64,000 nucleotides of DNA from Persicaria tinctoria. Its lineage: Eukaryota > Streptophyta > Magnoliopsida > Caryophyllales > Polygonaceae. The stretch is taken from positions 46,323,745 to 46,387,744 of the forward strand of contig JBANSL010000017.1 of assembly GCA_037127255.1 (NCBI GenBank). Direction: 5' to 3'. This document shows positions 1 through 11,564 of the stretch, one piece after another (the first letter of the stretch is position 1; each line of letters opens with the position of its first letter). The position numbers and the translations under genes are program-made. Under the pieces are notes generated by a model. It was not told the DNA's origin. It did not search any database and was given only the letters and a program-made list of their open reading frames with translations.

Positions 1-1305
1 TCGTGTTGAATCACTTTCTCCTTTGAGGGAACTTTACACCTCCTTCGGGAGTCCTAAATCTCCTTCGGGAGCCCATACCCACCCCTCCGGGGCCTAGTAC
101 ATTTTCCGCTTGTCGGAGTCATCTTCCGGCGTGGTTCTGGTCAAGTTTCCAGGGCCCCCGTGTCGGATTTCCCATCATCTTCCTCCTCCTCCGGCTTCCG
201 CCGCCGCTTCCGGCCTTTGGCTCCTCCTCCAGCCCCCTTCGACGGATTTCGACTGTCGGCCGTGGTTGGTTTGGTTTAGCGTGGCTCGCCGGAGTTCTGG
301 CCGGACTACCCCCAATTTCGGCCAATTAATTCACATCGCTCTCGAATTCGTTCCGTCCGCCTCCATCTTCTTCCTCCTTCGGCTTCCACCGTCGCGCCAA
401 GCCCCTGGATCCTCCGTTTTGGGTTTGCTTGGTTCGCCGGTTCTGGAATTGCTTGGCCCCTTCCTCCGTCGGCCTTTTTCTCCCGTCTCCCTCGGGTTCT
501 GGCCGGATTCTTTCCCGGGGTTCAGCCTGCGGGCTCACCTTTGCCGATCGCTCCCAGTGTCGACTCCGTTCGTGCGCTGGTGGCCCTCTTTTCGCGCTTG
601 CCTGGTCAATTTCGTGCCGCCCAGTTGATCTTGCCAGCGGTTGGCCTCGGTTTCCCTGGCCCTGGGGTGGATGGAGCCCAGTGGGCTTCCTTGCCCCGCT
701 CTGCCTTTGCCTCGGGCCCGTTTGTCTTTCTTTGGGCCCAAGGCTTTCCCTTCGGCCCAAAGCTGACCCGAACAACTTATTAAAGAAAAAAAAAAATTTC
801 ACTAAGAAATAATATCATAAATTAATAATAATTTTACTCCCTAGTTTGGGTCTGTCGTTATCCCGCTAGGGTTTTTTGGTGCTTTCTGTACAGGCGGTGT
901 GAGGTTGTTCGTTGGTTTGTCTAGGCCCTCTTCTCCGTTTGATGGGGTTCTGGCTGTTCGGAGTCGGGACAGGTTGGGGTCGTGGCAGTGTGTATCGAGG
1001 CGTCTCCTTTTCCCGGATGCTGTTTCCTTGGAGGTTCGTCTTCACTGCCCACAGGTCACTCCTGATGTACCGCTGGCCTGCGGTGTTGCGTTTGGGTAGC
1101 GCTTGGCTTCGTTCGTTCGTCTACGTCCTCATCTCTTTCGGTTTAGTTGTGTTTAGGTTCGCCTTGTAGAACCTTTTTGCCTGTATTTTGCACCTTTTTG
1201 TATTTTTCGTTGCTTATGACGGTTTTCCGTCTGCCGACTTGTCGGCCTTCGAGGTTCAGGTATGTCTGACCTCGAATTTTTTCCTAATAAAAAAAAAAAA
1301 AAAAG
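1..1305. other. GC-rich unassigned tract ending in an A-tract
   Basis: Bases 100-780 are strongly GC-rich and pyrimidine-rich. Open frames occur on both strands, but none shows a domain I recognise, and their composition (Pro, Ser, Arg, Gly) is what GC-rich DNA gives by chance. A-tracts at about 784-796 and 1289-1304, the second straight after TAATAAA-like sequence, would fit the 3' tail of a plus-strand retroelement or retrocopy. I could not find a matching target duplication, so the origin stays open. Confidence 0.3.
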
Positions 1306-1623
1306 TTGGAATTTTTATGGGTCTGATAATGTTTTGACAAGTTTATCTAGTCAGGACTCGTGAGTGACTCATTGAGACCCCTTTTTAGGACAACGTATTT
1401 CAGTAATTTCACCATGGAATTTGGGAGAAATTCGTAAAATAAAATCGGAAGGGGGTAATTAAATTAAAAAGGCCGAATTACGGGATCATTATGTAAATAC
1501 CAGACAAAGGGGAAGCCCCGGTTCCAGACTTCCAGGTGTAGGGAGGGAAGAAGATAAAGCAAACGGCTTTGCTCTCTCGCTCTCACACCATAGGCGTTCC
1601 AACTCGAGTGTTGAGTTGCTTCC
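1306..1623 (+). promoter_or_regulatory. 5' flank and leader of FKBP20-2
   Basis: Non-coding, AT-richer sequence between the A-tract and the first ATG of the FKBP gene. A pyrimidine-rich CT stretch at about 1567-1592 resembles the Y-patch common near plant transcription starts. No TATA box can be assigned with confidence. The exact start of transcription cannot be read from the sequence. Confidence 0.3.
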
Positions 1624-4017
1624 ATGCTTCTTAATCTGATGCACTCACCTTCCGTTCTTCATTTTCCTCGCTCCTCTTTCCCCCGTATGTTTCTCCCTCT
1701 CTTCCTGCGTTTAACGTTTTTCGATTTAGGTTGAAGTTTGGGAAAGCGTTTCGTTTCTTCTACAAAAATCAGCTGTTGTAAGGTTGAATTTCGCCCCGTA
1801 TTCGTTTCTTCGGATTATGGATTCCAATCTGGGGATTATACAAGTTCTCTTGACATGCCGAATGCCTTTATGAGCTCGCATTGCTGATTTTCTGATGAAT
1901 TCTTCCCGGTTATGATTAGTTGAACCAGAAAAATCGATTAGGTTTACTTATTCTGAATCAGCAATCGCATACCTCTTTAGTGCTCTGATCATCCATTGCT
2001 CTGATAAATTCTTCCAGTTTAGATGTCTTAGGAAACTAAGACATCTAAAGATGGTTTTTTTTTCCTTGTCCACTCATTTTCTGATCATCAATTAACTTTA
2101 TTGCTTCGAATGAGTATCAACTACAAGATAAGTAGTATATTTTGATTGACTTCTTTAATGCGTTGGAATTTATTTTATCCTAGATGGAGCTGTTTTACCA
2201 ACTCACCAGGAAGTCAGGCCCTTTTTGAAGAGGAAGCAAATTACTTACTGTTGCTCAGATCATCAGAAACATGAGGAACAGTGAGATCTGGCTACATATC
2301 TGGATATGTGCATCTGCTTTTGTGCATCTTCTATCTTCATTAACTCAAGTCATAATACACAATGCCAGGAAAAATAATGGACTTGCCTTACACTTTGAGG
2401 AGAAATTGTGTAGACGGCTGATAGTATTCTGTGTGGTTTCATCAAGCATGTTTCCGAACCTGCCGTCCTTTGGAAAGACAAAGTCTAAAAATCCATATGA
2501 TGAAAGACGCTTACTGGAACAAAATAAGCGGATACAAAGGGAAAACAATGTACCTGATGATTTTCCAAATTTTATCAGGGAAGGTTAGACACCCACCTTT
2601 AAGTTTGGACACCTGATGACTCCCTGTGTCTATTTCTCCCTTCTAGTTTTTATCAGGCTTTCTGCAAATTTTTGTCAAGCACAACTTGTTCTTCATGGAT
2701 TTCATTCAGGCTTTCAGGTTAAGGTAGTGGCACCTGAAAACTACATAAAGCGTGACAACGGGCTTATATACAGAGACTTCGAAGTTGGTGAAGGTGATTG
2801 CCCAAAAGCTGGCCAGCAGGTATTTACCTCTGTTGCCTGTAAGCTGTGTTTAGTTTTACTCTTGTTTCTGGATCTTTCTGTTGTACTTGGGTGACTATCT
2901 ACTTATTAATGACTGTTGCAATCCTTTTTTTTCTGGATGAACACTCTATGGCCATGTTGGTAATGGACAATACTTTTCTTGGATTTTTTGGAACTAAACG
3001 AAAACGAAGGAGTTAATTGGATATATTTATGACATATTTGTCAAGTTTGGTTTTTATTCAATATATATACTGAACTAGGGTTTTCACAGGTCACCTTCCA
3101 TTACATTGGCTATAATGAATCGGGTCGCCGAATTGACAGCACCTACTTGCAGGGTGCTCCTGCTAAGATCCGCATGGGAACTAATGCTTTGGTACCAGGT
3201 GAGCAAGTCGTGGTTTAATCTTGTATCATGTCCAAAGGTTTTTGCTAACAAAAATGAAGTAATCCAGGGTTTGAGGAAGGAATCAGGGACATGAGACCCG
3301 GTGGCAAAAGGAGAATAATCATACCTCCAGAACTCGGACCACCTGTGAGTTTCTTAAGTCAAGATTTTTGTCCTCTTATTGCATTTTTGTGTCGTGTGCT
3401 ATTAAGCACGCATTTATGAACATATTCTTCAATGTCTCCTTTTCTCTCTCGGATGCTTTACAAGGCTAAAGATGTCAAGTATCTCCAAAAATATGAAACC
3501 TCTTTTCAAAAACAGGACAAGGGACAACCTCTAGGGAACTAAGTCAAACTTGGAATATGTGATGTACTAGTTGTACAATTGTACCTGCGGCTTAAAAGTA
3601 GAGAATAGAAGGTGAAGTGGATAGAAAGGGCAGCTAGTAGTTAGCACAAACAAAAATGGTGCAAGTTGAGACTTGAGAAACCTAATATTCTGAGGGTCAA
3701 ATTTAGGCTCAATGAAAAAAGTCGGGAATTTGTTTTATATTGTTTGATGAGTTAAGTGCATCCATGTGATGTTGAAAACTGGAAAACTTATCATTAGAGC
3801 AGATAATTTGGGATATCTCAGGTTTTGTTAAAACTACACCAGCTTTTGGGTTGTATTGGTATTTTAGTATTTATAAGCCTTGTTTTGCACTTTACAGGTA
3901 GGACCGTCAACATTTTTCAGTTCCAAACAGTTCGAAGTTTTTGATGTGGAGCTCCTCAATGTTAAGGATTGTCAGAGAAGAACCATTGGATTCTATTCTG
4001 ATGTTGTCTGCACCTGA
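1624..4017 (+). CDS. FKBP20-2: FKBP-type peptidyl-prolyl isomerase FKBP20-2, thylakoid lumen
   Basis: Proposed exons are 1624-1684, 2350-2583, 2710-2819, 3090-3198, 3268-3344 and 3898-4017. They sum to 711 bases (236 residues), close to the family length. Every junction is GT-AG and the phases fit. The last four exons and the end of exon 2 are secure. Exon 1 and its acceptor at 2349 are my choice, because they are the in-phase pair using a strong GTATGT donor; an alternative start is ATG 2271. The precursor shows a Ser-rich leader, then a twin arginine followed by a hydrophobic run (CRRLIVFCVV), as in Tat-imported lumen proteins. Next come the family block KTKSKNPYDERRLLEQNKR and the FKBP fold (VTFHYIGYNESGRRIDSTY, GIRDMRPGGKRRIIIPPELG). 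Two cysteines near the C-terminus (KDCQRR and the penultimate residue) match the redox-active pair known in Arabidopsis FKBP20-2, which is needed for photosystem II supercomplexes. Its 3' end faces that of CAT9 copy 1. Confidence 0.9.
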
Positions 4018-4608
4018 TACACCAGTTGCCAGATCAATACTGGGGTAAGTTCCTCCAGGATCAGGTTTGAAAAGATCGGGAAACTTGGTTAGACGAACAA
4101 TAACCATTTTTTACATCCTCCATGTAATATTGCAGGAATGACACAACTCAAATTAATGTTGCGTCGAATGAACTCGTATAATACTGTAATCCAGATCATT
4201 GTAGTTGGCAGAATAGGATCAACACCTAGATAGCTTATGTAGCCAAATCTCTACAGTCTGCAAGTCATGTGTATACTCTTCTCAATTTCAAGTTAATTGA
4301 TTCAGTGAAAGCCATAAAACAGTTCTGTATCTTCCAAGTCGTGGTCATAGATGGGTGAGGATCGAAGAGCAAACAGGCATTAATTCATCCCATAAATAAT
4401 ATACATCTATTAGAAACACCGAACTGTCTAAACAGTAAACTGATACAGATACATGATTGTACAGATCGAATAGCACTTTTTCCGTGAAAGTCAAGCCTAT
4501 ACAAGTCTGAAATTCCATGCTTAAAAAGATAAATCAGCTAGATCTTTTTTATTCAGAAGATATCCATAGGCTCATTTTTGTGACATACGTCAGAAAACTC
4601 TAGCAAGC
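4018..4608. other. Convergent 3' regions of FKBP20-2 and CAT9 copy 1
   Basis: This short gap holds the 3' untranslated regions of two genes that face each other. No reading frame or repeat stands out. From about 4465 to 4608 it aligns by eye with 15035-15180, the 3' flank of the second CAT9 copy, so the duplicated unit extends at least 140 bases past the stop codon. Confidence 0.5.
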
Positions 4609-7562
4609 TCACTCTGGTAATCGGTGATAGAGAATGGCTTCCTCTGAGTTTGGTTTAGCATGATATTGGCCATAGCATGCGTAAATTCCCATGGCACCAA
4701 CGCTCAGAATGACAAACCTATACCAACCTTCTACATGGAGCTGCATAAGAAGAACAAGTGCGGGAATGGTCAGATAATAAGCAGAACTAGATAGTTACTT
4801 TGCAATTGTTTCTGAACAAACTGGAGTTTCAGGTTTGACATCAACCAGACCTGAGCAGCCAAGAATAGGTTGAAGAAAATGCAGACTGCTGGTAGGATAG
4901 GAACTCCTGGACATGAAAATCCAGGAACGTCCGAATAGGCCTGATAGAAGAATAATAGATGTATTATTGTTTTCCATTATATGAAGTAGCGAAAAGGGAA
5001 ATATCAACAAGCAAATCACTTCACTTCTTACATACAATATAAAAACTGCATGGGCAATACAAAAGTGTTATGAGTATATTAGTTAATAAACATAGCATGC
5101 TGATCAATTCAATATACAATTGCATGTTGTTCATCTCTCCCTCTCTCTGGTTAATTCATTCTTTCACAAATCACATCTTCTAAAAATGTTGAATTGATCA
5201 GAATCATCTGATTCAATCTAAAGATTGATTTGTTCTTCAAAAAGGGTTGATAACAAGTCATACATTGCGGCTTTTATATGTGAGAAACATACTAGCAATA
5301 TTGTTGCATCTAAATCTTATACAAAGCAGCAGCAACTGATGATTGAAGCCTAATTGTGATGGTCATCATCATCAGTCATCTCATTAAAACAAGGTTTAAA
5401 AGGATGCGTGTCTCTATTACACATGAACCAAATAAAACTTTCGACTAAAACTCACCTGGCGGAAATAAAGCATGGCAGCAGCACCTACTGCTATGACAAT
5501 AGGTATCAGCAAGAAATAATATGAACTGGTTGAATGGTGAAAACGGTATATAGCTCCGGAAGCAAAGCCACAGCAAGCTATTACAGTAAGACAAATGACA
5601 CCTTCAGTCCGTCTAGACCACCTGCTAGACACTTGATTTGCGTGCTTATCTTCAAACCCATCTTTAAACCGAAGGGTCACCAGACAAGCAGCAACCACGG
5701 AGTAGCCTGTCTGAATGAAACATCCATTTGAAAATTCAGTGCAACTTCCATCATGAAACACTAACTAATCACCAAGTTCACACGATAACATACCAGTGTC
5801 CCAACTGAAAGGATCCTTGAGAGTGACTTTACGTTAAATAACCCTGCCAGAACGGCAGCAACAAGACCAACCCACACCTGTGATGGAATAGGAGTGTGTC
5901 GGCTTGGGTGTACTCTAGCAAACACTTTTGGTAGCATACCGTCTCTTCCCAAACCAAGATATAACCTAGACTGGAAGTAGGAAACAAGATCTCATATAGG
6001 CACTTCCACATGTCTCATGTTCAGAAATGTAAAAACCATAAATCTTCACAACCATTACCTGAACATACAACCCAACCAGAAGGGTTGTAGTAAGTCCTGC
6101 AACAGCTCCGAAGCTGATCAAAATAGAAACAAACTTCATGCCGCTTGCATTGAAAACTGAAGCCAAGGGAGCCTCATCACTAAGTTGCATGTACGGTATC
6201 ATTCCAGTGAGCACCAAACAAACACCAATATACAATGCAATGCAAATGGAAAGGCTTCCCATAATTCCAATAGGCAAATCCCTCTGACATAAAAGACTAG
6301 ACATAGTGAACAAAACGGAGTTTATACTGATGTGAATGGAATATACACTACTATAGCAGTTTAAGTTACCTGTGGTGTTTTAGATTCTTCGGCCGAATTC
6401 GCAACTGCATCAAATCCAACATAAGAAAAAAACACCACAGTAGCTCCAGTCAAAACTTTGTCAAACCCGGTTGGAACAAATGGAGACCAATTTGAGATGT
6501 CGACTTTAAAAGAGCCAGCTATAATAACAATGATAACAATGCAGACCTGCAACAGGAATTTAACCAAATAGTTAACAAGAGCACCTCGTATAACAGCTAT
6601 TCTTTAAGAGTTTAGCCTCACCTTTGTCACCGTCATAACGGAATTTACAACAGAAGATTCACCAACACCCCAACACAAGACTACCGTAAGAAGCAGTAAC
6701 AAGATCGGAGCCAAGGCATTTATGGAAAAATACTCAAGAAAAGGTGTACCACCGTGTCCTATCCAGATTGGAATAGTTCCCTTGAGAGCCGGAATCAGCT
6801 CAAGTAGATTCACTACATAGCTAGCTAAGCTGCGTGCAATGCTAGCTGCGCCGATATGGTAGTCCAGCATCAGCTGCATAAAGACGAGGAACGCAGTGAT
6901 CTCGTTGAAAGCAGAATATGTATACATGTAGGCACCTCCAACAACCGCAGGGAACCGAGTAGCTAGCTCGGCGTAACAAAGGGCGTTCAGTATACATGAT
7001 GCTCCAGCCAGTATGAAACTAATTGTAACGGCTGCATTAAAATTAATGAAAAATTACATTTTCATCATTCAAATGCGACAAAATTGAGAGTACAATCCAT
7101 TATTAGAGGAGGTTCCAACACATTAATTCCAATTGGATGCTGATTCTGACCTAATAATACAAATTCAATTTCAAGATCAACTGCCATACAGAGAAAAATC
7201 AATGTTCCAACTGATTCTGACCTAATAAAACAAATTCCATTTCAAGATCAACTGCCATACAGAGAAAAATCAAGTTCAGCGTGTAGCAGTTTAGCGTTAC
7301 CTGGTCCAGCGTCCTGAGCAACGGTGCCGGTGACGACAAAGATGCCTGCGCCGATTGAAGCGCCGATGCCGAGTAGAATTAGGTCGAAAACACCTAGGCG
7401 GCGGACAAGCCCGTCGCCGGAATTGGTACGGACAGCGGAGGAAGAGCCAACGGATGAATGAGGATTCAGGCTCTTCTTTCTGCGAGCAGATGCCCAGAAA
7501 TTGGACAAAAAGGAGACTTTAGTCCCGCCACTGGCGCCATCAGCAGCAGCAGCACCGCCCAT
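4609..7562 (-). CDS. CAT9: Cationic amino acid transporter 9-like, copy 1
   Basis: Eight coding exons on the minus strand: 7562-7301, 7031-6622, 6546-6370, 6283-6059, 5970-5794, 5710-5456, 4940-4851 and 4740-4609. All junctions are GT-AG, and the 1728 bases give 575 residues, close to Arabidopsis CAT9. The start MGGAAAADG is the first ATG in frame with the conserved core. The N-terminus is Ser/Arg-rich and precedes the APC-superfamily signature LLGIGASIGAGIFVVTG in helix 1. Further family blocks are SFILAGASCILNALCYAELA, FSYVGFDAVANSAEESK, QRDLPIGIMGSL and YLGLGRDGMLPKVFARVHP. A dozen or more hydrophobic helices are visible, and the C-terminal helices are encoded by the last two exons. CAT9 proteins are membrane amino-acid transporters or exchangers; the tomato protein is reported at the tonoplast. 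The substrate here is inferred from family only. A Pack-MULE sits 149 bases upstream of the ATG. Confidence 0.93.
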
Positions 7563-7839
7563 TTTCTCCCTATCTCCTTCTCCTCTTCCCGCACTCTGCA
7601 ATTGGTTGGTATCAGCAACGGGGGATATTGGGCTTCAAAGAGGTACAAACATAGCACAAGAGAAAAATTGACTTTGAAAAGTACCAGTACAAGAAAACAA
7701 AAACAAATAAGGGCTATTTGCACAAATACCACTTTTTGTTTGTGGATTTACAAAAATACCACTTTTTTAGAAAATTTGCACAACTACCATTGGTGGTATT
7801 TTTGCAAATAAAACTAGGGAAGGGCTAAACCGGTTACAG

Positions 7840-8267
7840 GTTGTCACAAGGAGAGAGAGAGAGAAAGGAGAGAGAGAGTTTTGGTGGGGGATTTTCACAA
7901 CCCTAATTTCTTCCTCCTCTTCTTCATCCTCTTCGTCCCCTTCACCTTTAGAGTCTGGAACAATTCGGAAGCTTGAGCACAAACTTGAGCTTCTTCTCTC
8001 TCTTCCGGCCGCCGTCCTCCGCGTCGGTATTGTCATCCTCGTCGAACTCGTCATCGTCGTCATCTAAGTAGTCTTCGTCGTCGTAGTCGATGAGGTCATA
8101 CCTGACAAAACTCCGTCGCCGGAGGCTCCGACAAGCTTCTCGCCGCTCCTCCTCCTCAGTATCCAGCCGATGATGGCTGCGGTGGCCGGAGTTCGACTCA
8201 GCCGCCGCCCTAGCTGCCAGATCTATCTTCACGGCCTGCCTTTCTTCTTTCTCACGATTTGACTCAT
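7840..8267 (-). pseudogene. Captured 5' fragment of a bromodomain protein gene
   Basis: On the minus strand an ATG at 8267 starts MSQIVRKKKGRP, which is followed at once by a stop. A shifted frame then continues with DLAARAAAESNSG, RSLRRRSFVRYDLIDYDDED, a long Asp/Glu run and GGRKREKKLKFVLKLP, and another shift gives EEEEEEIRVVKIP. This order (basic KKKGRP, ADLAARR, RSLRRR-NVRY, acidic stretch, REKKLKLVLKLP) is the N-terminus of plant DNA-binding bromodomain proteins. The bromodomain itself is absent. The premature stop and shifts make it non-functional. It lies inside the Pack-MULE and was most likely captured by it. Confidence 0.7.
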
Positions 8268-8534
8268 CTTCTCTCTCTCAGCCACTCTCTTTCCTCTGTG
8301 TATTTTGTCCTCACCATTTGTTTCATGCAATTTCCATCAGACGAACAAAGTCAGTTTACAAATTATATTCATCTCCCTCTGTCACCTAACAGACTAACCC
8401 ATGTCACTGTACCCCTGTCACTCAACGTGAAACCCATGTTACCCCTTATGAATCGGAAGCCTATAACCAATACCTCAAACCTCCTTCAATCGGGCCACCT
8501 ACGACATCCACATATCCCAATTTCCACACCTTGT

Positions 8535-8830
8535 CACCCAATTTCATAATGGAAACCCCTGTCACCCAATTTCGAACCCCTGTCACCCAATTTCGGAACC
8601 CTTCTCTCCAAAATGGAAACCCCTGTCACCCAATTTCGGAACCCTTCTCTCCAAAATGGAAACCCCTGTCACCCAATGTCAAACCCCTGTCACCCCATTT
8701 CGGAACCCTTCTCTACAAAATGTAAACCCCTGTCACCCAATGTCAAACCCCTGTCACCCCATTTCGGAACCCTTCTCTACAAAATGGAAACCCCTGTCAC
8801 CCAATGTCAAACCCCTGTCACCCAATTCGA
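8535..8830. repeat. Minisatellite with about 64-base composite unit
   Basis: The word CCCCTGTCACCCAATTTCGG and its variant CCCCTGTCACCCAATGTCAA alternate here. A 43-base unit (CCCCTGTCACCCAATTTCGG followed by AACCCTTCTCTCCAAAATGG) is joined with a 21-base partial copy to make a higher-order unit of about 64 bases, repeated some four times with few differences. The open frames across it simply translate the repeat. The array is internal to the Pack-MULE. Confidence 0.85.
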
Positions 8831-8869
8831 ACCTCAAACCAGGGACGAAGAAGACGAACAGGGACGAAG

Positions 8870-9330
8870 AAAGATTTAGAGAGAGAGCAAGCGGCAGGTG
8901 AGAGAGAACAGGGACGAAGAAGAGGAAGTAGAGAGCGAGAGAGCAAGCGGCGCCCACGCCTTCCACCGCCGCCGGCCTCACCCTGGGGCCGGCCTTCCAC
9001 CCACCACACCACCGCCGAGGAACCGCCATCCCGCTGCAGCGATTCGTCGAACCAGGAAGGCCGACATTACTAGCCCCATCTCGCCTGGCTCACACCCAAG
9101 ACCACCCCCTATCAGCCTGACAACCAACCTCGGACAAGCGGCGGCGGAGAAACCCTTACCAACGCCCAGATCTGAGAAAAAGGCAAGAGCGAGGGAGAGG
9201 AGAGAGAACAACAACAACCCAGAGCGCTAGAGCCCACCTCCGGCCAGATCCAGGCCGAGACCGACCACCACACACCCCCTCCACCAAGCCCCCCGGCGAA
9301 CACCATCGGCAACCACTCAGATTCGGGAAC
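8870..9330. other. GC-rich tract inside the Pack-MULE
   Basis: A GAGA-rich stretch followed by Pro/Arg-coding GC-rich sequence. It is open in several frames on both strands, but I see no recognisable domain. It may be a second captured gene piece or untranslated leader sequence. No function can be given. Confidence 0.35.
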
Positions 9331-9545
9331 CTTGACAATGCCTGTAATTTTTTTTTTTTGGGCATAATAACCTGGGATAGCAGGTTTTTGGGGAGGGTTT
9401 ACCTTGGCATTTTTGCAAATTTTGGGAAAAAATGGCATTCTTGCAAATTTTCCCAAAATGATGGCATTTTTGCAAAGATTTTAGAAATTGTGGTATTTAC
9501 TACTATTTCCTCAACAAATAATGCAGGGGGCCTTGCCCTCCTAAC

Positions 9546-10190
9546 TTTTTTTTTTATTTTTTATTTTTATTTTAAGGAACGATCGACTTTTAATAAAAAA
9601 ATTATCGAATCTCTAAAAACAATGTCAAATAAGGTAGAATGTAAATCAAATTCAGACGTAATAAAATAAATAGCTTCCGTCCTAATTTTTGCAAGAAAGT
9701 CTGCCACTTGGTTACCATCCCTTCGCACGAAGCTTCATAATCACTTCTTAAACTTTCGAGCCAACCTCAAAATTAGGTGTAACAGAGACCCAACCACCCC
9801 TGTGTAGGACGGTGTCTTCGCCTGCACCAATTGTAGAATCTGCATGCAATCACTCTCGACAACAATCTTATCCATCTCATGGTCCTCCGTGAGCTTCCAG
9901 TTCCATGCTGAATCGCTCTAGCTGTTGCCCACACTGAAGCCCCGTCTGCATCTCGAGCTATTGTTCCAATGCCACATCAGTCTGTTGCACTCGAGGATGC
10001 ATCACAATTGATTTTTGATTAGCCCGTCTTCTGGAAGCAACCACCGAGCATATGTTGAGGACACTTATTCAACCCCCTGAATAACGACCTTAGGTCTGAG
10101 CTCTTACTTCCCTTTATCACACTCTGGCCATACATCCTCAACAATGCACTTTGGCTGGATGCAAATCCCATTAAACATCCAACGGTTCAT
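9546..10190 (-). pseudogene. LINE 3' remnant with RNase H-like domain
   Basis: Read on the minus strand, the frames contain INCDASSSATDVALGTIARD, a VVESDCMQILQLVQ-like strand and VRRDGNQVADFLAK, which are the start, middle and end of the RNase H-like domain at the C-terminus of plant LINE ORF2 proteins. Several frameshifts and stops interrupt it. The T/A-rich tract at 9546-9575 (A-rich on the minus strand) would be the 3' tail. The 5' part of the LINE is missing. Confidence 0.7.
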
Positions 10191-10257
10191 GCAGTGCCAC
10201 AAACCACTCACAATCGATGCCCATATATAGAGCATGTGTCCACTCATCTCTATGTGT

Positions 10258-10271
10258 CATACATACATACA

Positions 10272-10305
<34 letters not shown>

Positions 10306-10319
10306 CATACATACATACA

Positions 10320-10348
<29 letters not shown>
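10258..10348. repeat. (TACA)n microsatellite
   Basis: About 22 near-perfect copies of the four-base unit TACA, with one TATA interruption near 10302. The open frames that run through it encode only Thr-Tyr-Ile-His repeats and are not genes. Confidence 0.95.
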
Positions 10349-10350
<2 letters not shown>

Positions 10351-10990
10351 CTATGAGAGATTACAGAGGGTTCGCCCCTGCATGACGGTGGTGAATTTGG
10401 CTATGAGAGATTGCAGAGGGAGAGAGCACCGGTTTAAGTCGACATAGGGATTGCAGAAGATGGCTTTTGAGAGATTCCTACGCCGAGTGGGAGAGAGTGC
10501 GCACAACATAAGGATTGTGGGAGGTCGAAGCATCGTTGGAGACTAGAGAGCTATCCGTCGCCACCCATTGTCGGAATCTGAGCGAGATCAATTGATTGAG
10601 AAACTGAGTGGGATTGAAATCCGAGCTTCTTTATTACACCATTGAGTTTCTTACACCTTTAGGATTAATTCTATACAAAAAATTTTGCTAAATTACACAC
10701 AAATTTAAAAAAAAAAAACCCAAATTCACCGAACACAATTGGCACCAAAACCGCCAGGACAGTTTCCCGCCGCCACCCATTGTTGTCGAAGTTGCGCCGC
10801 TTGTTGTCGGAGCCACCACCCACTGAAGCCACTCTCTTCGTCTCGTTGCCAAGCTGCCACCGACGCGATACCAACAACTATAGGGGAGGAAGTTGTGTAA
10901 TGGCTATTGTAGTAGTGCATGGGAGGAGGAAGAAGATGATGAAATTATATATAAAAAAAACCTCCCCATGCTTTTTAATTAGCTAATTAG
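10349..10990. other. Intergenic, no gene seen
   Basis: A short word (TATGAGAGATTACAGAGGG and a near copy) occurs twice at about 10352 and 10401. Otherwise I see only short chance frames and a GC-rich patch at 10760-10870. Nothing in it resembles a known gene. Confidence 0.4.
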
Positions 10991-10999
10991 CGTTATAAT

Positions 11000-11545
11000 T
11001 CTTTTGAATCACATCCATTCCCCAATTATAAAGTGTAACAATAATAATATGAAGTGTATGAATAAGATTATTAAGTGCATAATTAAGATTATAAAGTGCA
11101 TAAATAAAATTATAAGGTAAATAAGATTATAACGTATAAAGAGCATGAATAATGCTACAAGGCCCATCTTCAATATTCTAAAGTGCATAAATGATCAAAA
11201 ATCAAAGCGCATAAATAATATTATAAAGTGCAAATATAAGATTACAAAATGCAACAATAATGTTACATCATATTTTTTGTCTTTATTTTCAAAAGTGAAA
11301 ATATGAGATTACAAAATATAAAGTGAACAAATAATAAAATAAAAGTTATTATTAAGAAATGTGCATTTTAATAATATAAAGTATAAACATATGCATTATT
11401 TATCCTATGAAAAATGGTCAGATAATTTAATTTGTAAAGTGCATAAATATGATGTTAAAGTGCATGAATTATAATATAAAATGCATTAATAATGTTATAA
11501 AGTTCATTATTGATATTTAGAAGTGCATTGATCTTATCATATTCT
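11000..11545. repeat. Degenerate array of TAAAGTGCATAAATAAGATT-like units
   Basis: An AT-rich stretch built from loosely repeated units of about 18-25 bases around the core AAAGTGCATAAAT. The same core in reverse complement (ATTTATGCACTTT) forms the array at 24490-25225 inside element E0. It therefore probably belongs to a sister of E0 whose end lies at about 12262. Confidence 0.65.
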
Positions 11546-11564
11546 ACGTGTTATAAGATATAGT

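Larger units (their letters stand above)
7711..9512. mobile_element. Pack-MULE (Mutator-like, non-autonomous)
   Basis: The element is flanked by a perfect 9-base direct repeat AACAAATAA (7702-7710 and 9513-9521), the target duplication length of Mutator-like elements. The left end reads GGGCTATTTGCACAAATACC. The reverse complement of the right end also leads into AAATACCAC, and both termini then carry repeated TTTGCAAAAATGCCA or TTTGCAAAAATACCA words. The terminal match is imperfect over the first 12 bases, so the ends have diverged. The element holds no transposase. Instead it carries a gene fragment (7840-8267), a minisatellite (8535-8830) and a GC-rich tract (8870-9250). It lies in the promoter-proximal region of CAT9 copy 1. 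Confidence 0.75.

Noticed and set aside
110..628. 172-codon frame in GC-rich DNA
   Set aside because: Other frames are equally open on both strands, composition is Pro/Ser/Arg-rich, and no domain is recognisable.
7948..8232. Acidic 94-residue frame as a host gene
   Set aside because: It is the frame-shifted N-terminus of a bromodomain protein inside a Pack-MULE, with a stop right after KKKGRP upstream.
10194..10447. Thr/Ile/His-repeat proteins
   Set aside because: They are translations of the (TACA)n microsatellite.
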